Below, piece by piece: positions 1 through 11,200 of a stretch of 64,000 bases of DNA. The stretch is from Brachionus plicatilis (lineage: Eukaryota > Rotifera > Eurotatoria > Ploima > Brachionidae), in the NCBI GenBank assembly GCA_010279815.1, contig QEOQ01000660.1, positions 4,093 through 68,092 on the forward strand, read 5' to 3'. The translations under genes were made by a program, and so were the position numbers. Position 1 is the stretch's first letter, and every line of letters starts with the position of its first letter. Below the pieces are notes generated by a model that had not been told where the DNA came from, searched no databases, and saw only the letters and a program-made list of their open reading frames with translations.

Positions 1-218
1 TTTAATTATTTTTTATATTATTTTATCTTATTTAACTTTATTTTTAATTTTTTTGTTTTATATATTTTTATTCTGAAGGTTGGTAGAGGTACAGATAAAT
101 AAGTAAATTATTTAAAAGTTAAATAAAGAATTTTAAATATTTTTTTAAGATTTTCAAATAAAAATTAAACTCACTCTATTCCACTAAAGAGTTTAATTTC
201 AAATATGAAAATGCTTGC

Positions 219-795
219 AATATTAACTTATACCCTTGCGCGGTATTGTATGCAGTTAAACTCAAAATGGTTTTTATGTGCATGCATCCCGTACCATCTC
301 TCCCATGTTAACCCAACCCAATTGATTAACTGGTGCATTTATCCGATGTCTTTGGTTTTAAGCGAGGCTTTTATTGATAAGAATTAAAAAATAAAGTTGC
401 GTTGTAAAATAAAATTTGAATTTTTATGCCGCATGTATTATTAAGGAGAATTTTATATAAAAAAATAATTTAAAATTCATTTTTTTAATTTTAAATTTTT
501 TCTATTTTTTCCAATTTTAGTCCCAGGGTATAAACCAAAACTATAAGTTTAGATTTATCATTGTCCTAAATAATAAATGCCGCATAAAAATTCAAATTTT
601 ATTTTACAGTGCAACTTTATTTTTTAATTCTTAGCAATAAAAGCCGCGCTTAAAACCAAAGACATCGGATAAATGCACGGCTTAATCAATTGGGTCGGGT
701 TAACATGGGAGAGATGGTACGGGATGCATGCACATAAAAACAATTTTGAGTTTAACTGCATGCAATACTGCGCAAGGGTATACGGTATTTCAACA
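219..795. repeat. Foldback (palindromic) MITE-like repeat
   Basis: An arm at about 219-452 is repeated in inverted orientation at about 560-795. Matching pieces include TATACCCTTGCGC at 230-242 against GCGCAAGGGTATA at 770-782, and the block GGGAGAGATGGTACGGGATG near 706-726 against its complement near 283-303. The arms have diverged by scattered substitutions, so the copy is old. The right end reads TATACGGTA, matching the TACCGTA termini of the TA-flanked elements at 25675 and 45901, so it probably belongs to the same family. The left terminus is degraded and no target duplication is visible. Apart from this repeat, 1-933 holds no recognisable gene. The short open frame inside the left arm is a by-product of the repeat. 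Confidence 0.8.
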
Positions 796-933
796 TTCGA
801 TTCCGATAAATAATATATAAAAAAAAATATTTTTAATAAATTTTATCCTTTATAGTATCAAAATTATAAACATAAAATGTGATTTAACAAAATTTAGAAA
901 TTAATATTTGTTTAAAAAAAAGGCAAAACTAAC

Positions 934-2178
934 TTTTAGGCATCCAATTACTGAAGTGGTCAGCGGAGAATTGTATTTTGTGCAAAGCATCCAAGAATAA
1001 TTGAGAAAAAATCCCATCAAACATGACAAGAGAAAAAAAAATAAAAAAGATGAATTGAGCCATTGAGTGTAATTAATTATTTTTTGATATTCATTTGTTA
1101 TCAAAGATAACAGCAACATTGGTAATAAAGTCAACAAAGAATTGTAATACATCAAATCATATTCATTCAATTTCTAAAAAATGTGTGACAAACATTAAAT
1201 TTAAATAATCTTTTTAAATTTTATAAGAAAAAAAATACCATATTGTCGAATTTTTTTTTGGTAAGTATACCATTGCCAGCAGTAAAAAGGTTATTAATCA
1301 TTGTGTATGAATAACCGAGGAAATTAAATGCAAAATCATTTCTAAAAATAAGTGAATAAGAAAATTGCTTGATTAAGGTTATTTTTTCAAATTATACTCA
1401 CAAAGCTGCAACTACTGTGCCAAATACCATCATGTAAACCGACAATTGAATTGAGAAGGGCTTTTTCAGTCTGTGCAAAAAGTTTTAAATTTCTGAGCAG
1501 AACTATGACATGCTTACTTGAGTACAAATATTTCACCATACATGGTCATCAAAATCGAAAAACGTCTAAGAACTGTAAACATTGGCAAACTTTTAAAGTC
1601 AAATTTGAAAAATAAAAAATTATTTTTTGCAAAAAAAAAATTAATTTCTTTTTTACTTTATTAACTTTGTTCCTCCCAATCCGAAATAAATATTTCCAAA
1701 ATAGAGAGTAGAAAGAGGAATTAGATTAAACGCTGTTTTGGCGTCAAATTTGTTCATTTTTATCAAACCAAATTGTTTAAAAAATTCCAATAAAACTATA
1801 CTGATAATTATCTTGGTTTAATTGATTATGTTTGGTTTAATATATTGGAAAAACGTAAAAATTATTACCTGTCCTAGTGCCAATGCTTGAAAAGAGGAAA
1901 AACTAAAAAAAATTATGATTTATTTTTTAGATTCTTTTAGTTAAGTTTTAAAATTTCATTCAATACTTGTATTTTGTTAAAACAATTTTATTCGAAAACA
2001 TTATCATCATTGAGGCTAAAGCGTAAAAAAGTGCCGAAGCAATTTTTTTAAATAAATTGTTGTTGGAACGACTAAAATAGCTTCTTTCGAAATTTTGAAC
2101 TTCTGACTTGAAAGATACTTTTTCAGCTTGACTTTTTTCATTTTTATCGTAACTTTTATTTTCATCTTTTAAGTTCAT
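934..2178 (-). CDS. SLC35D: SLC35D-type UDP-sugar transporter, 3'-incomplete
   Basis: Nucleotide-sugar transporter of the SLC35D1/D2 group, which carries UDP-sugars (for example UDP-glucuronic acid and UDP-N-acetylgalactosamine) into the ER/Golgi lumen in exchange for UMP. I place seven coding exons by GT..AG ends, phase and homology: 2178-1967, 1902-1869, 1811-1657, 1589-1518, 1470-1402, 1341-1239 and 1173-934. Together they give 295 residues with every phase compatible. Family signatures include ALFYALASMMIMFSNKIVLT (TM1), GLGGTKLINLPMFTVLRRFS, and LMYYNSLLTLLPM followed by YNSPLTTSVIGCLK. Human SLC35D1 continues about 60 residues after this point (last TM helices). Those residues are absent here: the splice donor at 933 leads into the foldback repeat, so the terminal exon(s) lie left of the window or are lost. 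D1 versus D2 orthology cannot be told by eye. Confidence 0.88.
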
Positions 2179-3429
2179 TTTTTAAACCATCTATTTTTTA
2201 AGATATTTATCCTTTTTTTTATTCAAAATTCAATTTTACCAGAATTTGACATTCTTTATTTAAATTCTTTTTAAAAAAGTTTTTGATGCTTTTTTCTCAC
2301 AAATTAATATATTTATCTTCTTAAAGAAAAATTTTAACTTTGAAAAATATTCAGATATTGATAATTTAAATTGTCCAAAAAATTTTAAATATGTGAAAAA
2401 ACACAACAAAACTTTGAAATATTTGTTCAATATAGTTTATAACAATTTTAAATATTTAAAAAAATTTCAAGCTGAAATAGAGTTTCAAAAAAGTTGGATC
2501 TATTCTACTCAATACGTAAACAATTTTTGTTTATAGATTGCTCATTAAAAATTTTTCCAAGTTTTACATGGTTTTTTAAATTTTTTTAATTTTTACAAAT
2601 GTTACCATAATTGACTCGAAGTTAATTAAATATAATTACATGGACTAAATTTTTTCCTTGTTTATAGAAAATCTTTGGAGTTCCTTTTAGAATTCATTAT
2701 TAATATCCCAGAAAAATTCAAATTGTAAGTATAATCATTTTTGAAATAAACGATTTGTTTACCATTTAAAATAATTTCCATGGAGTTGGTCTTTTTAATA
2801 AAATTTAGGGAATTTTCTATAAAACACAGAGTTAAACGATACCGAATAATATTAAAATCATAATTTTTGAATAATTTATTTGATTATTTCAAAAAAATTT
2901 AAGTCTGAATATTTTTTTAATCGAATAAATCAAACAAATTTTTTGATTTTTTCGAAAATTTATATCTAATGCTAATTATGAATTAGATCGTAAAATATAT
3001 GAAAAAAGTTCTTATATTTTTGTGTAATTTTTTTATAAAATTCAAATTTATTAGTTTAAATAATCAGAAAAAAAAAATAATAACATAAAATTATAGATGG
3101 CGAATTTAAATTCCAATTCAATGAATTAAGTTAATTTACCCAGAACTTTGTAAATATCAATATAAAATTCTATCTTAAATAATTAATTTTCTTGTTTTTT
3201 ATAGCCTCTAAAAACATTTTTTGGATTTAGTGTCAGTAGTGAAGAAAGTAATCTAAGTTGAACTGATTAAAATCAATGAGCATTTTTTCTCAAAAACACT
3301 ATAACAGTCCATTTGTTTTAATGCTGCTCTTCCATCAACTAAAATTTAATAAAATATAATTAATTCAATTTGTACTTAATTTTAATTTTCCAAACTATTT
3401 GTTATTTAATCTAGTGCTTGTATTAGTTT

Positions 3430-3808
3430 TGTAACAGCCATCAGCTGAAATCAGGTTCAATCAGATGATATAAACGATAATAATGAGAAGATAATTGGAT
3501 TAATAATTTTTTTATTTTAATATTACCTCAATTTTGTGTAAAATAAAAGTTAAGAATTCTTCCTTTCCTTTTTAATCCAATTATATATAGAGAAATTCAG
3601 GAGCCTTATTATTATTTATGATGTCTCTATGTAATTTTACAATTTTCTATGAGATTATCTTTTATTTTTCAAATCTTATTTGAATTTTTATTTCTTTTTA
3701 CTTAACTTAATCTTTTATGATATTTAAGTCATCAATGAGGTGCAGTCAATTAAATAATAATGATAATAACAAAATGGTACAAGATGATATCAGCTGAGGA
3801 CTGTTACA
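3430..3808. mobile_element. Small inverted-repeat element (MITE), about 380 bp
   Basis: The left end TGTAACAGCCATCAGCTGA (3430-3448) is matched at the right end by TCAGCTGAGGACTGTTACA (3790-3808), inverted with two mismatches. The inside is non-coding and AT-rich. No target-site duplication is obvious, so the superfamily stays open. Confidence 0.55.
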
Positions 3809-4328
3809 ATCTTGTTTTAAATCAAGCTAATTTAACTTACCTTAAAACTCCACAAACTACACCATGAACTTTAAAACAAAATGATGGAGCACAGTTTGAA
3901 AAATAATTGATTCCTGAAGATTTTCAAAATTATTGATATTTAATGACCCAGTGTTTTAAAAAAATTATTTACTTTACCAAATGGACTTATGCAAAAATAT
4001 AATAAAATATTGACTGGACTACTTTTAAATTTTGTTAAAAATAAAATTAAAAATATAAATATAAATATTAAGTAAAATAAATACTGTCATCATTTCAGAA
4101 TCTTTACCACTCTCATATATTACAGACTTAGTTTATCTAATCAAGCTTTAACTCTTCACATTAATGAAAACCATCATTTTATTGAGAAATATTCTCTTCA
4201 ATATTATAATAATAATAAAAATAATAAATTGAGTCATAGCAGGGAAGCACCCTGCGAGCAATCCAAAACAACTTGAATCGCTTTGATGACTGGTTGTGCG
4301 TTTGACGAGAAGGAATGTGGGACGATGA

Positions 4329-4751
4329 GTGTTCGAGCTAAGACAAGAGAGAAAGAGAGAAGTTTTAAAAGCAAGAGAGAAGTTTTTGACTCGCTTTCAA
4401 ATTTCATTCAGTGGAGTCAAAATTTTAAAATCACGAATTCATTTTGAAGTATTCTTTAAAAATTTAAACGATTCAAAATTTGTCTTGTGTCCAAGAGGTT
4501 CTGGCATCGATACTCATAGATTTTATGAACAACGTTGATGGGAGGCATTCCCATATTGGCAAGTTCTACTTTAAATCCAATTTACAATCAGACAACACCT
4601 CTAATTTTGCCCAATTTGGATCTTTTGACCCATGAAATGCTGCAAAATCCAGAAAATTTGATCAAAAACATAAACTTTACATAGAGATACTATTTTCATG
4701 GAATACTGGCTTAATTGTGAAAATATGACGATAAAAAATTTGTCGTCATAA
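4329..4751 (+). pseudogene. Exostosin/GT47-like glycosyltransferase fragment, frameshifted
   Basis: The first segment (to 4535) contains KFVLCPRGSGIDTHRFYEQ, a pattern typical of the nucleotide-sugar binding part of exostosin-like glycosyltransferases (CPRG...R.xE). It hits a stop at 4536, but the expected continuation GGIPILASSTLNPIYNQ follows at once in another frame (4538-4684), and a third frame carries HRDTIFMEYWLNC up to about 4751. Two frameshifts within 420 bp, no intron signals between the segments and no upstream catalytic part indicate a dead, 5'-truncated gene copy. Family assignment is by motif only. A glycosyltransferase of another family with the same motif remains possible. 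Confidence 0.55.
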
Positions 4752-5248
4752 TTTCAAAAGTCGAAATAACACACATCCGTATTTTCATTAACTTTTTATC
4801 TTGGTTTAGTAATCATTATACGAACTTAATTGATTTTTAAAACTAAACAGTAAATTAATTATAGATCTCTTTTTTTTATTTCATTATAACTAAATTTAAA
4901 CATTAACCTCCCTAAGAAATTTGTCTAAAATTCATACAAACTTATTGTTATCTTACTTATTAAATCTACGTTAAAAAAAAAGCTAAAAATTAAAGGAAAT
5001 AAAACGTCCAAGGTTTTCAATTTTGAATGAATGCATCTTTTGATCGATTGTTAATTTTTGAAAAAATGGTTCTAATTGAAAAACTATTAAATCTTTTAAA
5101 CATAATTCTTCACGATTCTTATTATTTATTTTTCAAAATGATTATAAAAGACACTAAAAGTTAAGTTTATTTATTTTTTAATCACGTGATCTATTAAAAA
5201 AGTTTTTTATTAATTTTAATTTCTATCAAAATTAAATTAAATTTAAAA

Positions 5249-8200
5249 ATGCTTTCCAGAAATGAAAGGTTGATAGATCTAATTTGGTCTCCGTTTAAAG
5301 AAGACGAATTCATAGCCTACGGAAGCGACCTGTGGCTTTTCAGAGTCAGAAACTCACCATCAAGCGACAATTCAATAAAATTAAATGAGGAGTTATTCGC
5401 CGAATTTGTTGTTAACTATGGCGAAAATTCAAATCCCAAACAAGTTTCTTGGTACTGTGGTAAAGAAAACAAAAATTTATACGCTGTCAGCCTTTCGAAT
5501 CACAAAATTCAACTAATAAGGTTTAAAAAGCTTATTTTATGATATAAAAAATTTCTTATCTTTTTTTTTTAATTAAAGCTATAATTCAGAAAAGTCTGCA
5601 AAAAATTTAGAGATCTTTAAAGAATTTTGTAAGATTTAAACAATTTAAAAATTCATCATCATTAATAGAACTTCACTTAGCGTTCAAACAGATTCGTCAG
5701 TGCACTCATTTGACTTGGAATTCATCTCAAAAAAATCTCGTAAACTAAAATTTAATTTCTTCAATAAAAAAATATTTAATTAAATTTTAATTTTTTTTTC
5801 ATTTTCAAGTTGGCGGGTGGCTTTGACAAAATTCGCAATGAACATTCAATATTAGTGTGGGATGTGCGTGGTAATGGAGCAGGACCCACAAATCAATTTG
5901 AATTGAACACTGAATCGGTCATCAACTGTCTAAATTTTAATCATAACAAATTTTCATATTCAAGCATGCTGATGAGTTCAAATACAGTTTTGGCTGATTA
6001 CAGACAAACTTCGTTCAAAGCTGTTTATGAGACCGGCAATACGGAAACATGCAATTCATTGGCCTGGAACCCAAGTCATGAAAATCACCTGTTTGCTGGT
6101 GTGAATGGAAAACTAGTTAAAATGTTTGATATTAAGTGTATGTTCAAAAATTAAAGGAATTGAAAAAAATAAAAATTTAAATAAATTTTAGCATCGAAGA
6201 CTGTTTTGAGTGTCAATTCAAAATATGTTCAAGGAATCACAGTCGATTGTAACAATCAGTACCAGTTGGCTTCTTATTTGGATAACCATGCTGTCATTTG
6301 GGACACTAGAATGTTCAATGCACCAGTGCACAAAATAGACGAGTCAGAACAAATCGAAAAAATTCAATGGTGTCCAACCAAGTATTTAAATTTTTTTAAA
6401 AGAAATATTTGATTTTAAAGAACAGAAAGATAGATAGAAATGTGAATAACTTTTTTTCCAAAAGTTATAAGATTAGTTCTGTGAATGCAACATGGTGCAA
6501 CATGGCAAACTATAAAAAATCTTACATTTTAAAATTTTAAAATTTTTATATTTTTTGTGTAATATTTAGGTTTTGTGAAATTCAGTACAAAAGAACAGAA
6601 CAAAGTGTCAAAAAATTAACTTTTTTTCTAAAAGTTTAAAATTAATTCTGTGAATGTAGCATGGTGCAACATTCAAAGTTGAATCAACTGTAAAAGTCTG
6701 CTAATGATGTGCAAAACTCTGCAAAATGCCCTACGCTCGATTATATTGAAATTTAATTTCTGCTGAACTCTGCAAATTTAGCAGACCTTGATATTTGATG
6801 CAACTTTGAATGTTGCACTAAGATGCACTTACAGAATTATGTTTTAACATTTAGAAAAAAAGTTATTTAATTTTTCTACATTATTTTCTGTTCTTTTTAT
6901 CATTTTGTACTGAATTTCACAAAACCAATATTTATAAAATTTTAGTTTTTCATTTTGATATCTAAATAAATTGGGAGCGATTTTTTTTAAATTTCTGAAA
7001 TATTGCACAAAAAACATAAAAATATCAAAATGTAAAAATGTAAAAATGTAAGAATTTTTATATTTTGCCTGCAACATTCAAGCTTGCATCAACTATCAAG
7101 GTTTAATGAACTCTGCAAATTTTGATGATGCTAATTTTCAATAAATTCGAGCGTAGTGCATTTTGCAGAGAATTTGCATTAGCAGACTTTGACAGTTGAT
7201 ACAACATTGAATATTGCACCATGTTGCATACATGGAACTAATTTTAAACTTTTAGAAAACAAATTAGTCAATTTTTATTATATTGTTCTAGGTTATACCC
7301 AAAAGACAGATCCAGATGGACTGATACGAATTGTCGGATCCGGATTTTGGGTATCATAAAAACGGATTATTTTTTCGGATTTTACTTAGTTCTAAAACAT
7401 GAATTTCTAAAATAATTTTCAAAGAAAATTTTAGTTAAATTTAGACCTAGCTTCAACCTTTATTTGTTTCTTTGCATTTACAGCTGCTTTTTCAAAAGGA
7501 TATGGGTCAATTTGAATAGAAATTATAAAAATATAAAATATCAAAATCAGCTAAAATTATTTTAAATTTAGTTCTAGAGTTTAAGAAATCACGTAGAGAT
7601 AATTACACACTTTTTTTTTCTCTTCTTCTTGACGAAGTTTCTTTTTCGACTAGAAAAATATAAAATACTAAATGAGCTAATTTTTTTTCTCTTATTAAAA
7701 AAATAAAATCAAGAATAAAACATAAAAATTATAGAATTTATTTTATATTTTTCAATTAATAATTTTTTCCAATCGAAAGATTTATGAGGATCTAATTTTT
7801 TAATATGTTTATCTCATTTGGAAATGCATTAATAGGGGACCCAGGGTCTATAAGTGACCATACTCAAAAATTTAGGGTTTTTCTTAATTTAACGATACTG
7901 TTATCAGATTTTTTAAAACAAAAACAGTCATATAAATAAAGTTTTAGATTCTGAATAACCTCATCGAGATCTACAGGAAAATACCCGACTTTTTAATTTA
8001 GGATTTCTATTCAAATTGTCTCATCTTTTATATTTGACAAAAAATTTAATATAAATTTCAAAAAAATAAACTGAAAATGTACTTAAGTTAAAAAATTTTC
8101 TAAATTTTAAAATCCCTTTTTAAATGAGTAAGTCAATTTCTTTTTATATTGCCAAAATTTTTATAAACAAAATTTTATAGGAAAATTTTTTTAATCCAGA

Positions 8201-11200
8201 TTTGTTCTTTAGAATAATTACTAAAAATCCGGATCCGTCTTTTAGGCAAAACTATTTCTATTCTTTTGTACTGAACTTCACAGAACCAATTATTTTAACT
8301 AAAAAATATCACTCAAGGTCCGGACAATTGGGAGTTTTGATAAAAAGTATGATGAAATTTTACAATATTCAGCAGAGATCTAGCGAAGAAAGTGATGATA
8401 AAGCGCCTGTTCAGATAATAGTTGATAAAATATCGCGCCAACTATCAAATGGAAGCGAAGTGTTTACAGAACCGAGAAAATTGCCACGCTCAAATTCGGT
8501 AGTTCCAAGTCCACAAATTCAAATTGCGCATAATTCTCTGAGCAATTTTTGCTGGTTCAAATTCAATACAAACAAACTGCTGGTTGCCAGTAATCAATCG
8601 ATTTCAAATTTAAAAACCATGAGTTTACATGATAAGATAGTGCTTTCTTGGTCGCCCAATGGAGATTTTTATTGGTCTTCTAAACTATCAAATATAAATT
8701 TTGTACAAAACATAGAAAAGGAATTTAATTATTTAAGTGAATTGAAAGAACGCACCAGGTCCCATTACGGACTAAAGTATTATATTCTCAATGTTATTAA
8801 TGGAAATGCAACAATGGTAAACAGTGTTGAAATGAGTACCACTTCGGCAAATGGGTGTCAAGCCACTCCTCTGGCACTGACTTTGAATTCTCAAATTGGA
8901 CTAGCTCATCTATTAAGGCCAGATTTTATCAACAATTATCAAATATGTGATCGAGACAAGTCTTTGTGTTCAAAAATGCTTAAAAGACTTTGGAATTGGT
9001 TTGAAAGTATTTGGTTAAAATAAACTTTGCTGTTTCAGTTGTTAATCTTTGCTTTGTAGATGTGAATAGTTTTTTTGAGAAAACTATTCCAATTAACCCG
9101 AGAAATACTTCGATTGATACATCGCAGATTTTTCGTGGTACACTAAGCGAGCTGTATTCAACTCGATATAGTGGACTTGTAATTTTGTTGAATGGTAAAG
9201 TTGATTTATTTTTTTTTTTTTTTTGTTTTATTTTAAATTTTAAGATTTGGATCAGGCAATTAAAAAAAATGAGTCATATGAAATAGAAAAAAATAGAATT
9301 GAACGTTTCAAGTAAATTAATTAATTTAGAATTTCAAAAATTTTTTTTTTTTTATTTATCACTTATTTGTCACAAAAAAGATTTTCTGGCAGATTTCCTT
9401 AGTTTTTTTTTCTATTTTTTGTAATAAGAAAAATTATTAAAATAATAAGTGGATAAGGATTTGTTTTTTAATGCGAACATTTTATTAAATTTTTTAATTA
9501 TTGTCCAAATTATCGTTGACATCGGGAGAAAATTAAATTTACAATATAATTATTTGGAATTAATTTTAATTTTGAATCATCAAGATTTGAAAGAACATTT
9601 ATTCATTTTTCAAAACTTTATTTTTACATATTCTTTCTGAATAGGTTTTGGTTACAAATCTTAAGTCAATTCTATTATTCGTCATCTTCCGCTGATAATA
9701 ACTGGTAAGTTAAAATTTTTACTCTCAAATAGAATGATCGGTTAGTATAATTGGTTTATAAGATAATTAAAAATTTTTGGTCCCAAGTGATCCCTGGGAC
9801 TACATACGATTCAAGTGAAAAATAGCGTTGTTTTTGGCTGTTTTTCAATTAATAAAATTGACACACCTTTTTTAAAATAAAAATATAGGCGATTTATTAT
9901 TTTTTAACTAAAATTACTAAAAAAAAATTTTTTTTCCTAAATTTGCATATCTGATATTATTCCTTATAAATTTTTCTATATCGTATTAAAATTATAATTA
10001 AACATAATTTTACTATAAAAAAACTAAAATTCAGCAGACAGACGTTTAACTGGATTTTGAGCATCTTTTTAAGCCAGAGAAGGATGTTTTGTACAATTAC
10101 AGATTTTTTTTTTGAATTAGAACAATATTTGGATAATGGTATGAATTTTGATGAAAAATGTGAGTTCTGTAATCTGGTTTCTAATTAAGATCTCAATAAT
10201 TCTTTGCTTATTACAATTTGGTTCATAAAGAGGCAAAGGATAAATAAAAATTTTTAAAAAAGTTAAATAAAAAATTATTTTTTTTAAATTTAATTAAATA
10301 TTGAAAAAAACTAGCATCAAACTTGATTTTTAAAACTTATTATTATTGATTTTTTTATATTAACTAAGTAATTTTATGAAATGTAAGTCATTTTTATATT
10401 CATCTAGTAAAATTGGTAAAAAATCATGAATTAGCACATGCCAAAAATATACACCAGAAAATTTAATGCTCTTTCAGAATATTTAAAATTTAAAAAAAAA
10501 ATTTTAATTTTATCATTGAAAACCTTAATTTGTGGAATTTAAAAAAAAAATAAATTATTAAAAATTCAAAAAAATTTATTTAATCAAAGTCCTCTCAATT
10601 AATTGATTTCGAAATTGATTTAAAATACTAAAATAAATTAGCATAGATATAATAAATTCTTGTTTAAATAATGATTTCAGAGTTTTTAAAAGACATAAGT
10701 CTCAAGTCACGTCCAAGTCCGTACTTTTTTTTCGCAAAATTTCAATTCAAAGACTTTAATTTTAGAAGCAGCAAAAAATTCATGTGACTGGACTTGGACT
10801 ATTTTTTAATGACTTGGAATTTGGGACCTAAACAACTCTGATGATTTTCTAAATAAAAAATAAAATTACTTCAAGAATTTTTTTATCAAAAAGATAATTT
10901 ATTCCTTTAAAAGCGAAAATTAAAATTATTCAAAATTTTTAATATTTTTTAAGAGTTTTAGCCTATAACTTGTGTGGATGGGAAATGAAAGAAGGATGCC
11001 TGAGTCAAAATTATTTTGCATCTCTGAAAAAGCTGGGTAATTATGAACGAGCTTGTTGTTTAGCTTTACTTACCGACAACTATGAACAAGCATTAGATAT
11101 TTTGGAATCTGCCATTCAAACTGGTAATCAGCCTCTTTAAAAAAATCTCCTTGTTTAATTTACCTTTATTTCCAGATCCACAATTTGGTAGCCTTTGGAT

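Larger units (their letters stand above)
2179..5248. other. Intergenic region between SLC35D and MIOS
   Basis: Both flanking genes start outward from this stretch, so it should contain two promoters, but I can identify no promoter element with confidence. It holds one short inverted-repeat element (3430-3808) and a glycosyltransferase-like pseudogene (4329-4751). The remainder is AT-rich sequence without coding signal on either strand. Confidence 0.6.
6418..8287. mobile_element. Older MITE copy split by two later insertions (MIOS intron 5)
   Basis: Sequence at about 6418-6560, 6935-7290 and 8261-8287 resembles the MITE at 6569-6926: the same CTCTGCAAA/GCATTTTGCAGAG core, ATGCAACATGGTGCAACAT-type motifs, and a right end TTTTGTACTGAACTTCACAG that corresponds to the terminus of that element. 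It is broken by that element and by a second one (7291-8252). I infer an outer, older copy. Its left terminus is not preserved, so the left boundary is approximate. Confidence 0.5.

Noticed and set aside
205..387. 60-codon frame in the leftmost repeat
   Set aside because: Lies entirely in one arm of the foldback and its inverted copy does not preserve it.
9645..9704. Coding-looking 60-nt segment with AG before it and GTAAGT after it in a MIOS intron
   Set aside because: It is open only in a frame that fits neither the preceding exon (phase 1) nor the next one; direct joining of 9194 to 10956 is in frame.
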